Shown here: one piece after another, positions 1 through 10,300 of the stretch
Position numbering within the stretch: the first letter of the stretch is position 1
Layout of the letters: each line of letters starts with the position of its first letter
Source: a virus
Virus record (IMG/VR): IMGVR_UViG_3300042387_000412
Location: 1-23,191 of that record
DNA: 23,191 nt
Strand: one strand, 5' to 3'
Program-made: the position numbers and the translations under genes
The notes under the pieces: model-generated
Told to the model about the DNA's origin: nothing
What the model saw: only the letters and a program-made list of their open reading frames with translations
Databases searched by the model: none

Positions 1-1
1 A

Positions 2-538
2 CAAAAAGAGTTGTTTGCTAAGAGTCTATCGTTGACGGTTTCTCTTACCAATGAAACCTCTGACACATTCCTAAACAACGACTTTAGACAATTAGGTATT
101 GTAAAGAATCCTAGAATTTTCGGATCTTCTAGTAACTTTACTTCAAATACTGGCAATTGTTGTTATGTTGTCGTAATAAATAATCCTGAATTGGTAGATT
201 ATGATGATGTTATTGAGGGCGATGATGGAGGAAGATTCATTGTTGTCCAAAAAGAAGATAGTAATAATGATGGTGTCGTAGATAGAATTCACTTGTTGCC
301 TATTATACCAAAACTTTATGTATCGACTCAGTTGACTAATGTGAATACAGAAGTGGCATTAGGATCTATTGTACCCGATTCCTTTAATATAGGTACAGTA
401 GCAGAACCTATTCTTGTTGATTATCTGGAACCAGAAGTTGACAATAGAACTGGTGAAATCATATATCTAGATAATAGAGTTAAAATAATTAGAACATCTG
501 ATCAAGTCGAAAAAATCAGAGCATTGATCAATTTTTAA
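2..538 (+). CDS. gp8: Baseplate wedge subunit gp8-like protein, C-terminal part (5' truncated)
   Basis: The reading frame is open from base 2, so the gene begins upstream of the window and only about the last 178 codons are visible; the TTG at base 11 is an internal codon, not a start. The C-terminus (GEIIYLDNRVKIIRTSDQ followed by VEKIRALINF) lines up with what I recall of the end of T4 gp8 (GEMIYMENRPPIIMAMDQ, then TEEINILFTF), and the FRQLGIVKNP stretch near residue 30 matches the T4 FRQISIITNP stretch. T4 gp8 is about 334 residues, so roughly the C-terminal half is present. In T4, gp8 is part of the baseplate wedge that links the inner baseplate to peripheral fibre-bearing parts. The next gene starts 15 nt downstream, consistent with co-transcription of late structural genes. 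The assignment rests on remembered similarity at the C-terminus, not on a search. Confidence 0.82.
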   Translation, partial: QKELFAKSLSLTVSLTNETSDTFLNNDFRQLGIVKNPRIFGSSSNFTSNTGNCCYVVVINNPELVDYDDVIEGDDGGRFIVVQKEDSNNDGVVDRIHLLPIIPKLYVSTQLTNVNTEVALGSIVPDSFNIGTVAEPILVDYLEPEVDNRTGEIIYLDNRVKIIRTSDQVEKIRALINF

Positions 539-553
539 AAGAAGTAGGAAAAT

Positions 554-3500
554 ATGGCACTGAATTTAAATACACCTCCGTATTATGATGACTTTGATGA
601 GGCGAACAAGTTTCATAGAATTCTCTTCAAACCTGGATATGCGGTTCAGGCTCGCGAACTTACACAATTACAAACCATTCTCCAAAATCAAGTTAATAAG
701 TTCGGCGACCATATTTTCAAGAATGGCGCGATCGTTTCAGGTTGCGACGTTCAGATTGATAATGAATTATCATATGTAAAAATTGATGCAAATGCTGCTG
801 AAAATGCACGACTGCCAGAATATATCGGTAGAACAGTCGAGGGCGGTAACGGTCTTACAGCAGTAATCGTAGACGCAATTGAAGCAACAACAACAGATCC
901 AGGAACTCTTTATCTAAGATATATCAGCGGTGACGGTAGCACAAATGCTGTTCACTTCACTGGCGCAGAAACTCTTACAGTCGTGCCAACTCCGGACCCA
1001 GAGGACACAGACCCTCTGGCAAATGATACATTTAATGTTCAAGCACTTGAAGTTGATACTGACGTATTGACAAATAACTATTGGGGTCGTGCCACTCGCA
1101 TGACTGTCGGTGAAGGTATTCTTTATATCGACGGTAAATTTATTCTCCATAGTTCGCAAACAATTTATCTTTCAAAGTATACTAGTAACCCAACAGGTAG
1201 CGTATGCGTTGGTGCAGATGAGCAAGTAATAGACACGGGAGATGGTGTAGTGGGCGAGACTCTTCTCGATCCAGCACAAGGCACATATAACTTTGCTGCT
1301 CCTGGTGCAGACAGATACTATGTATCGACTGACCTAATTTTCGTCAATGTTGGGGATACAATCCCAGACGGGTATTATGAAGTTGCGACAGTTGTTTCTG
1401 GTGGTCTTAATAGAACACATACTTCTGACATCTATGCCAAACTTGGCGAAAATCTAGCACGCAGAACATATGATGAATCAGGTAACTATACGGTAAAGGC
1501 ATTTCCTGTTCTGGTTCGCGAACATCTCGATGTTGGTGGTAATAACGGTCTTTATACTGAAGAACTTGGTGGTAATGAGTTTCTCCTAGCAGTTGGTCTT
1601 GAAGCGGGCAAGGCATATGTTCGTGGTTACGAGTACGAAACCCGCCAGACAGAATATGCTATTACTGAAAAGGGTATCGACACAGTAGCGAAATATAGTG
1701 TTCCCATTAGTTCCGCTTATGGTAACTATGTTGTAGTAACAGACTATAAGGGTGTTCTACCACTAGATGGTTCTAAGATTTCTCTGCGCACTGATCCGCA
1801 AAATGGCGTTTCTGGTTCACAGACAGCAGTTCAAGGTACTGAAATTGGTACTGCTCGTGTTCGTCACATTGAATATGTAGACGGAGACGTTGGTTCTGCT
1901 ACCGCAAAATACAACATCTATGTTTACGATGTTCAGATGACAGCAGGAGACTTCGCCGACGTCAGCGGATTGTATTACTCAACCAGTGGAACTAACGATG
2001 GTTATGCTGACGTTGTAGAGTCTGTATTGAAATCATCTCAATATAATAAACTTCTCTATAGAATGCCATCGCGTGCCACTAAGACAATCAAACCTGTTAC
2101 CCCTTCTGGTAACTACGAAACATCTCTATATTATACTAAGGTGTATGAAAATATTGATATCGTATCAGGTGTTGGTAGCATTACCCTTTCAGGTAATGAG
2201 AAATTCATCCAGAATGAAAATGATGCAATTGAGTCGTATATAAACAATAATTTGTTGATGGTTCGAGATACTGGTGGTGCAATTGTTGATCTAACAGTAG
2301 GCACAGTTGATGCACAGGATCCTTCTTCGCAAATTATTAGTTTTTCTGGACTTGGTTTCTCTGATACGGTTACAGTATATTCTACGGTTGAAGTAAACTT
2401 TGCAGCACCTCTAACAAAAACTCTGAACCGAGCGAGACATGTTGCGTTTGATCTTTCACTAAAAATTCCTACCACTGGAGTAAATACTAGCACTGAAGTT
2501 ATTACATATAATAACCATGGTCTGCAAACGAATGATAAAATCAAGTATAAAGCGAATGGTGGAACTCCGATCGGCGGACTTACTGATGGGACTGAATATT
2601 TCGCAATCAGACTTGGAGTAAACACTTTCTCGGTTTCTGCATCGTCGGGTGGCTCAGCAATAAACCTTTCGGGGACAGGTAACAATGATCAATACTTCTT
2701 CAAGGTAGATGGCGCTGCGTCATTAAACTTGGGCGTTGCTGACGTATTCTCTGTTGATGCTGTTTACAGAGCACCAGTTGGACTGGTGGCACCAGTTGGA
2801 ACTTCTACACGTTCACTCGCTGTAACAACTGGTACTGATATTATCTCACAATATACGTTGGATAATGGTCAGCGTGATAACACATACGAACTTGCTAAAC
2901 TGATACAAGCAAATAATGCACCTTCTCTGGAAGGTTTTAATCTGATTGTCAAGTTTAGTTACTTCACTCATGGTACAGAGTCATCACCTGCTGGTTACTT
3001 CGCGGTAGACTCGTATGACGTATTGGATAGTGCAGAACCTGATAGTGCGTTTATTAAGACATACGAGATTCCGATTTATACTTCACCAACCACTGGTGAA
3101 TCGTATGACCTGCGCGACACGCTAGACTTCCGAGTAAGAATCACTGATTCCGTCGATCCAGTCACATTTGCACAAATCGATTCAGTACCAGTCAATCCAG
3201 CAAATTCAACTGGAACAATATTTAAACCATTGGGATTGAGTAATCTTACTATTCCTCGTCCTGAGCAAGAAATTAATATCAACTACGAATATTACGTTGG
3301 TCGTAAAGACAAGATCGTAATGGATGACCATGGAGTGTTCAGCGCAGTTAGTGGAACTCCATCACTAACTCCTGTCGAACCACTTACTCCAGAAAACGCG
3401 ATGTGTATTGCGATCGTTACAATTCCACCATATCCTTCGCTTGCTCCTAATGTTGCAAAGTCAACAGGGCGCAATGAATATGGTGTAACTTTCCGTACCC

Positions 3501-6500
3501 TTGATAATCGACGCTATACAATGCGCGATATTGGTGCAATTGAACAACGTGTTTCTCGCCTAGAATATTATACTACTCTGACACTTCTCGAAAAAGCAAC
3601 AGAGTCTCTGTTTATTCCGAGTGCCACAGATGAAATGTTGAATAGATTTAAACATGGTATTCTAGTAGATGCGTTTACTGGACATAATGTAGGTAATCCA
3701 AAGGATCTCAACTATAGTTGCTCGATTGATGCAGTCAATCAAGAACTCCGTCCTTACTTTAATATCGAAAATGTTGATCTAATTTTTGATTCTGCAAATT
3801 CTATTGGCGTAAAAAAGACAGGCGATCTTCTAACACTTCCATATAACTATGGTGTTCTTACTCAGAATAAATTTGCCTCGAAATCAAGAAATTGCGTAGG
3901 CGAACTTCTATTCAATTACATTGGTGACATGACTCTTGATCCACCAGTCGATAACTGGACTGATACTGCGGTTCTTCCTGACCTTGCAGTAAACTTTGAT
4001 GGTAACTATGATAACTTTGCTGCTATGGCAAATGCATGGGGAACTCAATGGAATGACTGGCAGGATATCGTAACTGGTCGCTCGATTTCTACCGATACAA
4101 CTACGACAGGCGGACAAACTAGAGTTTCTGGTGATACTCTTTTCCAAGAGCAAATTCAGATCTCAACTACTACTACCACGCAGCGTCAAACACGTCAAGG
4201 TGTGACTATGGGTGTCACTCCGCAAACTACGACGAAAGATCTTGGTAATCGTGTAACAAATGCTTCTATAATTCCATATATGAGAAGCGTTACAATTACA
4301 GTTAAAACTAAAAGACTAAAACCAGATACAAGAATCTATCCATTCTTCGATGGTATTGATGTATCTGCGCACTGTCGCCCACTATCAAGTGCTGCTCTAA
4401 CTGCATCACCGACTGATCCAGCAGAATATTCTGCATATGCTATTGCTGGTCCAACGGGTGTTTATGGTGCACCTTTGGTTACTGATGACAACGGAGAACT
4501 GGCGATCCAGTTTAGAATCCCTGCGAATACATTCAGAGTTGGAACTAAGAATTTCAGAGTTTGTGATGATCCGTTTAACAGATCTCCATTCGTTACAACT
4601 TCTGCCACAAATTCATTCTCTGCTAACGGTCTCTCGCAGGTTGTTGAAGGAACTGTTGTCTCTACTAGAGAGGCAAATATTGCGTTTACCAATGTTAGCG
4701 ATTCACGTTCGGTAACAGAAAACAATACTACAACAAATCGTATTGGTGAGAGAACAGTAGGAACAATTCAGAACACTACAGTAAATAATACCTTTACAAC
4801 TGTTAACAATACTACAAACGTTTCTAACGTCACTAATAATACAACACTTGTTAATACTACAAATGTGGTAAATACAGTGGTCAATAATATTACTCTGGTG
4901 GAAGAAGTTACTAATATTACTAACAATCCCACTATTGTTATTGAGAGGGAAGTTCCAGTTCCTCCAATTATACCACCAGCGCCACCACCACCTCCGCCTC
5001 CTCCTCCTCCTGGACCACCAGCAGAACCTGAGTTGGTAGAGTTTAATTTCGACGATAATGGGTTCCCAGATTTTGGAATAGATTTTGGAAATCTTGGGTT
5101 CTTTGGTATTGGTCCTTTTGGAGCATTAGATCCACTCGCACAAAGTTTCTTTGTCGATGGTATGCCATTTGGAACATTCGCAACTGGTCTGGATGTATAC
5201 TTCAGAAGCAGGGGAACTGCACCAATTACTCTACAACTTCGTGAGATGATTAACGGATTCCCATCGGAGAAGGTTCTTCCATTCGGCGAAGTTACTTTGA
5301 ATGCAGACGATGTTGCTGTATCGACTGAAAATCTGGCAGGTGTAGTAACATTCGCAGAAACTCGCTTCACATTCCCATCACCAGTATATCTGCAAAACAA
5401 TACAGAATATTGTTTCGTTCTTCTGCCTGCAGGTAACGATCCTGGATATACTACATGGGTTTCTGAAATTGGTGAAAATGAAGTAGGTACTTCTAAGAGA
5501 ATTTCAGAACAACCAAATGTTGGTATGCTGTTCACTTCTGCAAACAATCGCACATGGAGCGAAAAGCAAGCAGAAGATATAAAGTTTACTCTGTATCGCG
5601 CAATCTTTGATACATCAGTTATCTCGACTGCCAAGTTCCAGAATTCTAACTATGACTATCTTGCACTTTCAGAGCAGATGCTTCTTGTTTCTAATGATGC
5701 AGTGACCCCGACCAAGTTCGCTGCTGGTGAAAAGGTTTACGTTCTAGGATCTGAAGAAGACACAAAGTATGGTTATGTTAAGCAATATGATCCGTTGCAT
5801 AACGTTCTGAAGATTGTTGTACAAGAAGGCGAATTTGCTGCTGCAGATATAATCACAAACGGAACAATCAAAACTACAGTTGCTGAAGTCGAAAATAAAC
5901 TGATCAACTCTATCCAGACTAATATCGGTTACATGGACTTCACGCCAACTACGGGTGTTTGGACTTATGCTAAGACTGCAACTGGAGCATCTGGTGCAGG
6001 AAATACATATGAGCGACTAACGTTTGGTGAAACAAATGACATCCTAACAGAAGCAGCAATTTTCTCAAAATCAAACGAGACTGAGGATCTTGGTGGCAAT
6101 AAGTCAATGAATCTTCGATTTGGTATGAAAACAATGACTGATACAGTTTCTCCTGTGATCGATCTTAGAAAGTGTTCATTGATTTGTATTTCTAACTTCA
6201 TCAATTCAGATGATGGTAATAGAGATGAAGATACTAATGTTGGTACTGCAAGTTCTAAATATATTTCGCGCCGAGTTAATCTTGATGGTAACTCAGAAGA
6301 TTTGAGGGTCTATCTGAGTAATTATCTACCAGCAGGAACTTCAGCAAGAATATATGCTAAGTTGCAGAATGCATCAGACTCTAGAAACTTTGAAGATCTT
6401 GATTGGGTAGAACTAGAGACAAGTGTATCGCCACTAAGTTCTACTGCCGCTGCTGGATTTGTTGAGTATGAATATAAAATACCAAAGGCAAATAAAGTTG

Positions 6501-6652
6501 ACGAACTAGAAGATGAACCCTTCACATACATGTATTCGGGTGCGACTTATACCAAATTTGACAAAATGGCAATTAAGATTGTCATGTTCTCCAACAATAG
6601 TTCTGTAGTTCCTAAGTTTAAGGAACTGAGAGCAATCGCGCTGCAGGTGTAA
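554..6652 (+). CDS. Very large virion structural protein (DUF4815-like family of marine T4-like phages)
   Basis: A 2032-residue protein with a well-placed AGGA ribosome binding site at 546-549. The N-terminus (NTPPYYDDFDEANKFHRILF, then FKPGYAVQARELTQLQTILQ) is a hallmark I associate with DUF4815 structural proteins of T4-like cyanophages; it follows gp8, where T4 has gp9/gp10. Visible segments are: an N-terminal structural domain; a beta-rich module around residues 645-720 (NNHGLQTNDKIKYK, GGLTDGTEYFAI), a type that recurs in marine phage proteins; a region near 1245-1270 (KPDTRIYPFFDGIDVSAHC); an Asn/Thr-rich stretch (about 1390-1466); a polyproline stretch (about 1469-1490); and a C-terminal part beginning DPLAQSFF (near 1530) with GFPSEKVLPF. 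There is no signal peptide or membrane segment. It is probably a peripheral baseplate or fibre-attachment component. The structural assignment is firm, but the exact virion position is inferred. Confidence 0.8.
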   Translation: MALNLNTPPYYDDFDEANKFHRILFKPGYAVQARELTQLQTILQNQVNKFGDHIFKNGAIVSGCDVQIDNELSYVKIDANAAENARLPEYIGRTVEGGNGLTAVIVDAIEATTTDPGTLYLRYISGDGSTNAVHFTGAETLTVVPTPDPEDTDPLANDTFNVQALEVDTDVLTNNYWGRATRMTVGEGILYIDGKFILHSSQTIYLSKYTSNPTGSVCVGADEQVIDTGDGVVGETLLDPAQGTYNFAAPGADRYYVSTDLIFVNVGDTIPDGYYEVATVVSGGLNRTHTSDIYAKLGENLARRTYDESGNYTVKAFPVLVREHLDVGGNNGLYTEELGGNEFLLAVGLEAGKAYVRGYEYETRQTEYAITEKGIDTVAKYSVPISSAYGNYVVVTDYKGVLPLDGSKISLRTDPQNGVSGSQTAVQGTEIGTARVRHIEYVDGDVGSATAKYNIYVYDVQMTAGDFADVSGLYYSTSGTNDGYADVVESVLKSSQYNKLLYRMPSRATKTIKPVTPSGNYETSLYYTKVYENIDIVSGVGSITLSGNEKFIQNENDAIESYINNNLLMVRDTGGAIVDLTVGTVDAQDPSSQIISFSGLGFSDTVTVYSTVEVNFAAPLTKTLNRARHVAFDLSLKIPTTGVNTSTEVITYNNHGLQTNDKIKYKANGGTPIGGLTDGTEYFAIRLGVNTFSVSASSGGSAINLSGTGNNDQYFFKVDGAASLNLGVADVFSVDAVYRAPVGLVAPVGTSTRSLAVTTGTDIISQYTLDNGQRDNTYELAKLIQANNAPSLEGFNLIVKFSYFTHGTESSPAGYFAVDSYDVLDSAEPDSAFIKTYEIPIYTSPTTGESYDLRDTLDFRVRITDSVDPVTFAQIDSVPVNPANSTGTIFKPLGLSNLTIPRPEQEININYEYYVGRKDKIVMDDHGVFSAVSGTPSLTPVEPLTPENAMCIAIVTIPPYPSLAPNVAKSTGRNEYGVTFRTLDNRRYTMRDIGAIEQRVSRLEYYTTLTLLEKATESLFIPSATDEMLNRFKHGILVDAFTGHNVGNPKDLNYSCSIDAVNQELRPYFNIENVDLIFDSANSIGVKKTGDLLTLPYNYGVLTQNKFASKSRNCVGELLFNYIGDMTLDPPVDNWTDTAVLPDLAVNFDGNYDNFAAMANAWGTQWNDWQDIVTGRSISTDTTTTGGQTRVSGDTLFQEQIQISTTTTTQRQTRQGVTMGVTPQTTTKDLGNRVTNASIIPYMRSVTITVKTKRLKPDTRIYPFFDGIDVSAHCRPLSSAALTASPTDPAEYSAYAIAGPTGVYGAPLVTDDNGELAIQFRIPANTFRVGTKNFRVCDDPFNRSPFVTTSATNSFSANGLSQVVEGTVVSTREANIAFTNVSDSRSVTENNTTTNRIGERTVGTIQNTTVNNTFTTVNNTTNVSNVTNNTTLVNTTNVVNTVVNNITLVEEVTNITNNPTIVIEREVPVPPIIPPAPPPPPPPPPPGPPAEPELVEFNFDDNGFPDFGIDFGNLGFFGIGPFGALDPLAQSFFVDGMPFGTFATGLDVYFRSRGTAPITLQLREMINGFPSEKVLPFGEVTLNADDVAVSTENLAGVVTFAETRFTFPSPVYLQNNTEYCFVLLPAGNDPGYTTWVSEIGENEVGTSKRISEQPNVGMLFTSANNRTWSEKQAEDIKFTLYRAIFDTSVISTAKFQNSNYDYLALSEQMLLVSNDAVTPTKFAAGEKVYVLGSEEDTKYGYVKQYDPLHNVLKIVVQEGEFAAADIITNGTIKTTVAEVENKLINSIQTNIGYMDFTPTTGVWTYAKTATGASGAGNTYERLTFGETNDILTEAAIFSKSNETEDLGGNKSMNLRFGMKTMTDTVSPVIDLRKCSLICISNFINSDDGNRDEDTNVGTASSKYISRRVNLDGNSEDLRVYLSNYLPAGTSARIYAKLQNASDSRNFEDLDWVELETSVSPLSSTAAAGFVEYEYKIPKANKVDELEDEPFTYMYSGATYTKFDKMAIKIVMFSNNSSVVPKFKELRAIALQV
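4717..5035 (+). other. Asn/Thr-rich stalk and polyproline linker inside the 2032-aa protein
   Basis: This in-frame segment of the large structural gene encodes about 75 residues dominated by Asn, Thr and Val (for example VNNTTNVSNVTNNTTLVNTT), followed by a Pro-rich run with ten consecutive prolines flanked by further PP pairs. The Val/Ile/Leu spacing in the Asn/Thr part is roughly regular, which could suit a trimeric stalk; that is inference. The proline run would act as a stiff extended spacer between the body and the C-terminal domain starting near residue 1530. The composition contrasts sharply with the surrounding globular sequence. Confidence 0.7.
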
Positions 6653-6653
6653 T

Positions 6654-6881
6654 ATGGCAAAAATCGCACTTCAAGATACGAATAAATACATTAGAGATGG
6701 AGACTCCAAAGCAATTGTCTCTACTGATAGACATGAATTAGCAGCATATAATGCACAACGCGAAAGACTTAAACAAATGAAGTCATATGGAATTGAGATT
6801 AATGAATTAAAGAATGAAATGACGGAAATTAAATCTTTGTTAACACAAATTCTCAACAATCATGAAGGTAGGAAAGCATGA
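6654..6881 (+). CDS. Small coiled-coil virion-associated protein
   Basis: A 75-residue charged protein starting one base after the upstream stop codon and overlapping the next gene by 4 nt (ATGA), an arrangement suggesting translational coupling on both sides. The C-terminal half (about residues 35-70, NELKNEMTEIKSLLTQILNN) has the heptad-like spacing of a short coiled coil. There is no signal peptide or transmembrane segment. Small coiled-coil proteins sit at comparable places in the structural clusters of T4-like marine phages, but I do not recognise a named family. It may be an assembly factor or a minor oligomerising component between the large structural protein and the fibre genes. Coding status is supported by the tight packing; function is unknown. 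Confidence 0.7.
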   Translation: MAKIALQDTNKYIRDGDSKAIVSTDRHELAAYNAQRERLKQMKSYGIEINELKNEMTEIKSLLTQILNNHEGRKA

Positions 6882-7360
6882 GCACAATTACACTGAGGTC
6901 CGCCAAGGGCGTACCTTTAACAAATAATGAGGTTGATGATAACTTTACCAACCTCAATCAAGATAAGTATCAATCTGGTGACAGTCCATCGTTCGAGAAC
7001 CTGACACTAACTGGCGCATTTATCCCATCAGTAAATGCATCGGTTGCTGCAGCAGGAACTGATCAAGGTGGCGCAACTGCGCTGACAAAAACAGTCAATA
7101 TTGTTACCTCGGCAACAGCAAACCAAGGTGTCAAACTCCCGACTGCTGCTGTAGGCGTTTCTGTTACTATTGTCAATACTACTGCGGTTACCATTAAGGT
7201 TTATCCAAACACATCTGACGTCATTGACGAAGGAACTGTGAACGTTGCTGTTAATCTGGCACCATATAGTTCTGTTCAGTTAGTTGCGCAGGATACGCAA
7301 GATTGGTATCGCATTACTAATCTTATTGTTTACGATACAAGTGGTAACAGGTTGAACTAA
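6878..7360 (+). CDS. Small structural protein with fibre-type N-terminus
   Basis: A 160-residue protein with AGGA at 6870-6873, four bases before the ATG, which overlaps the preceding stop as ATGA. The N-terminal motif (LRSAKGVPLTNNEVDDNFTN, residues 6-25) is a recurring opening in tail-fibre or appendage proteins of marine T4-like phages, where it precedes variable C-termini; that is recalled family knowledge. The rest (residues 60-150) is Thr/Val/Ala-rich with alternating hydrophobic residues, suggesting a beta-sandwich: VKLPTAAVGVSVTIVNTTAV and KVYPNTSDVIDEGTVNVAVN. The gene ends one base before the first giant repeat protein. It probably acts as a virion appendage or adaptor. No enzymatic motif is visible. 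Confidence 0.72.
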   Translation: MSTITLRSAKGVPLTNNEVDDNFTNLNQDKYQSGDSPSFENLTLTGAFIPSVNASVAAAGTDQGGATALTKTVNIVTSATANQGVKLPTAAVGVSVTIVNTTAVTIKVYPNTSDVIDEGTVNVAVNLAPYSSVQLVAQDTQDWYRITNLIVYDTSGNRLN

Positions 7361-7361
7361 A

Positions 7362-10300
7362 ATGAATCCTCTAAAGGTCAAAGCATCTACGACGCCAATT
7401 ACGTCTGCTGTTTTCAGCGGACTGGAACCTTTGACCAACGCAGAGGTTCAGAACTATATTGCAAATGTCATCACAACTAAGTTTGCGACGGATACCACTG
7501 GATCTGGCGCTGCTGAGATAAACATCACAACAGATAATTCGGGTTCAGGAACTTCTATTGGAACGTTCGTTGACACGGATAGAACTGAAGCGACTGGGAC
7601 ACATCCTGCCACGGGTGACATAACTACTACTACCTATTATGTAAAGCAAGTAACTGCTCCTGTTTCCGAAAGCGTAACTGCTCGTCCTGTCGCATGGCAT
7701 TCTGATGGCATTCGCCGAATGACTGATGCTAATCTGGACGGTGTTTTGGATACTGTGATTTCGGCGTTTGTTTCCGAATCTGAATATACTGCTGGTCAAT
7801 ATAGACTACAAGCAACTGCTCCTACAGGTGGAACTTGGCAAGCAAGATACACGCTCACTGATGTCGCGAATGGCGGAAATACCACAACCTACCTGTGGCA
7901 AAAAACCGCTGCTTCAACAGTCGCCAACGATTCTCTTGCACCATTAAAAAGTAATGATGCCAACTCGTTGAAGATTATGACCGCTGCCGAAATTGAGCAG
8001 TTGGTTCCGAACTTCCGTAATCGCATTATCGATACTAATATCGGAACTTATAAACTGCAAGCGACTGCTCCAGGTGGCGGAACATGGGTTGAATTAGGAA
8101 CCTCTACTACTGATACTAGAGAGCAAGTTTCTCCGCAAAATTATGTTGGTAACTATACAGGAACGTATAGCGGAGCATATGGCAGTCCACCATATACCTC
8201 ACCATTCACAAGTCCTGGATACAGCAATAATTTCTCTGCTGGTTATACTGGACCTGCGAATTATACTGGAGTTTTTACTGGTGCAGGTCCAACGTACACT
8301 CGCAGTTTCAGCGGAGTATACACTAGAACTATTGTAGAAAATTTCGTAACCTATAGTAGAGCATACACAGGATCCTATACTGGACCTGCGTATACCACTC
8401 AGCGCGATGGAATACCATATTCTGTTGATGCACCCTCATACACTGGGTTCTATACTGGACCATCAACTTCAGGTGAAACTTTTACTGGTTTCTATACTGG
8501 ACCATCAACTCCAGCACCTTCATACACTGGTTTCTATACTGGACCATCAACTCCAGCACCTTCATACACTGGATTCTATACTGGACCATCAACTCCAGGA
8601 ACACCATACACTGGATTCTACACTGGACCATCAACTCCAGGTGAAACTTTTACTGGTTTCTACACTGGACCATCAACTCCAGCACCATCTTACACTGGGT
8701 TTTATACTGGACCGTCGACTCCAGGAACACCATATACTGGGTTCTATACTGCAGATCTAACTCCAGCGCCTGCATATACTGGATTCTATACAGGTCCATC
8801 TACTCCTGCTACGCCATATACTGGGTTCTATACTGGATTCTATACGCTGAAATGGGATGTTGCCGATCTCAATGGGATGCCGTCGGGACAGATTCCTGCC
8901 TTCTTTTCAGGAACCTATATTGGTGATTCCACTCCAGGAACACCATATACTGGTTACTATACAGGTCCATCTACTCCAGCGACACCATATACTGGTTACT
9001 ATACTGGCGATTCCACTCCAGGAACACCATATACTGGTTACTATACTGGACCGTCGACTCCAGGAACATCCTACACTGGATTCTATACGCTGAAATGGGA
9101 TGTTGCCGATCTCAATGGGTTTCCGTCGGGCCAACTTCCTGCCTTTTTCATTGGTTACTACACTGGCGGTGCATCTCCTGCTACGCCATATACTGGATTC
9201 TATAGTGGGACAAATCCAGGTGGGTCGTTTACTGGGACTTATACAGGTGATGGACCGCCTGAGCAAGACTTCATGGGTCCAATTTTAACTCCATATGTTG
9301 GTAATTATAGTGGTTCGCCTGTCACCCAGAATTACTTGGGAACTTACACTGGCGTACCTTCGTTAGAATTCTATGAGGGATATGAACCAGGACCACCAAT
9401 TTTCCCAGGTGAACCAGGACCACCAATCACGAATTATAGACAGGCTCTTGTTCCAGGAAATTATTCTGGATGGTACACAAGCACAGGTCCAGGAATTTAT
9501 ACAGGGTTCTACCAAGGTGTAGTTCCGACTATTGCGGAATACACTGGGTTCTATACTCTTGTAGGAAATCCGACTGGTCCATATACTGGTTACTATACTG
9601 GCGATTCTACTCCAGGAACACCTTACACTGGAGTGTATTCTGCACAACCAGTTTCAAAATCATTCACAGGTCCATCTACTCCAGGAACACCATACACTGG
9701 TTTCTATACAGGTCCATCTACTCCAGCGACACCATTCACTGGGTTCTACAGCGGTCCATCGACTCCAGGAACACCATACACTGGTTTCTATACTGGTTCT
9801 TCTACTCCAGGAACACCTTACACTGGGTTCTATACTGCACAAGCAGTTCCAAAATCATTCACAGGATTCTATACAGGTCCATCTACTCCAGCGACACCAT
9901 ATACTGGGTTCTACAGTGGTCCGCCTATTCAGCCAGGAACCTTGGTTCCAAGACCTGGAGGAGCAGGTCCAGGGGATCCAGGACCGTTGTTCGTTCCTAC
10001 AAGATACACTGGTTACTATACTGGCGATTCCACTCCAGGAACACCATATACTGGGTTCTATAGTGGCGAACCATCCCCAGCGACGCCATATACTGGATTC
10101 TACACAGGTCCATCTACTCCTGCTACGCCATATACTGGTTACTATACAGGTCCATCTACTCCAGGAACACCATATACTGGTTACTATAGCGGCGAACCAA
10201 CTCCAGGAACACCTTACACTGGTTTCTATAGCGGCGAACCAACTCCAGGAACACCTTACACTGGTTACTATACTGGTGCACCAATTCCAGGAACACCATA

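Noticed and set aside
438-467. TTGACA followed by TATATC at 18 bp near the end of gp8 as a promoter for the 2032-aa gene
   Set aside because: It lies in coding sequence, the -10 is poor, and the surrounding gene arrangement is explained by read-through transcription.
997-1019. CCAGAGG/CCTCTGG inverted repeat in the 2032-aa gene
   Set aside because: A short stem inside coding sequence with no T-run and no gene boundary nearby; probably chance.
2131-2685. A 184-codon minus-strand open frame opposite the 2032-aa gene
   Set aside because: Antisense to a continuous structural frame with recognisable domains; there is no start signal or family resemblance.
4768-5634. A 288-codon minus-strand open frame opposite the 2032-aa gene
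   Set aside because: It mirrors the Asn/Thr and proline-coding stretch (giving Val/Leu and a poly-Gly run), and has no binding site or neighbour logic. It is a shadow.
6681-6688. AATAAATA as a late promoter within the 75-aa gene
   Set aside because: Seven of eight bases only, inside coding sequence, with no leader or gene boundary at a suitable distance.
9370-9430. Collagen-like Gly-X-Y domain in the Pro/Gly-rich part of paralogue 1
   Set aside because: Only a few G-P-P triplets occur (GEPGPPI type). The stretch is too short and irregular to form a collagen helix.
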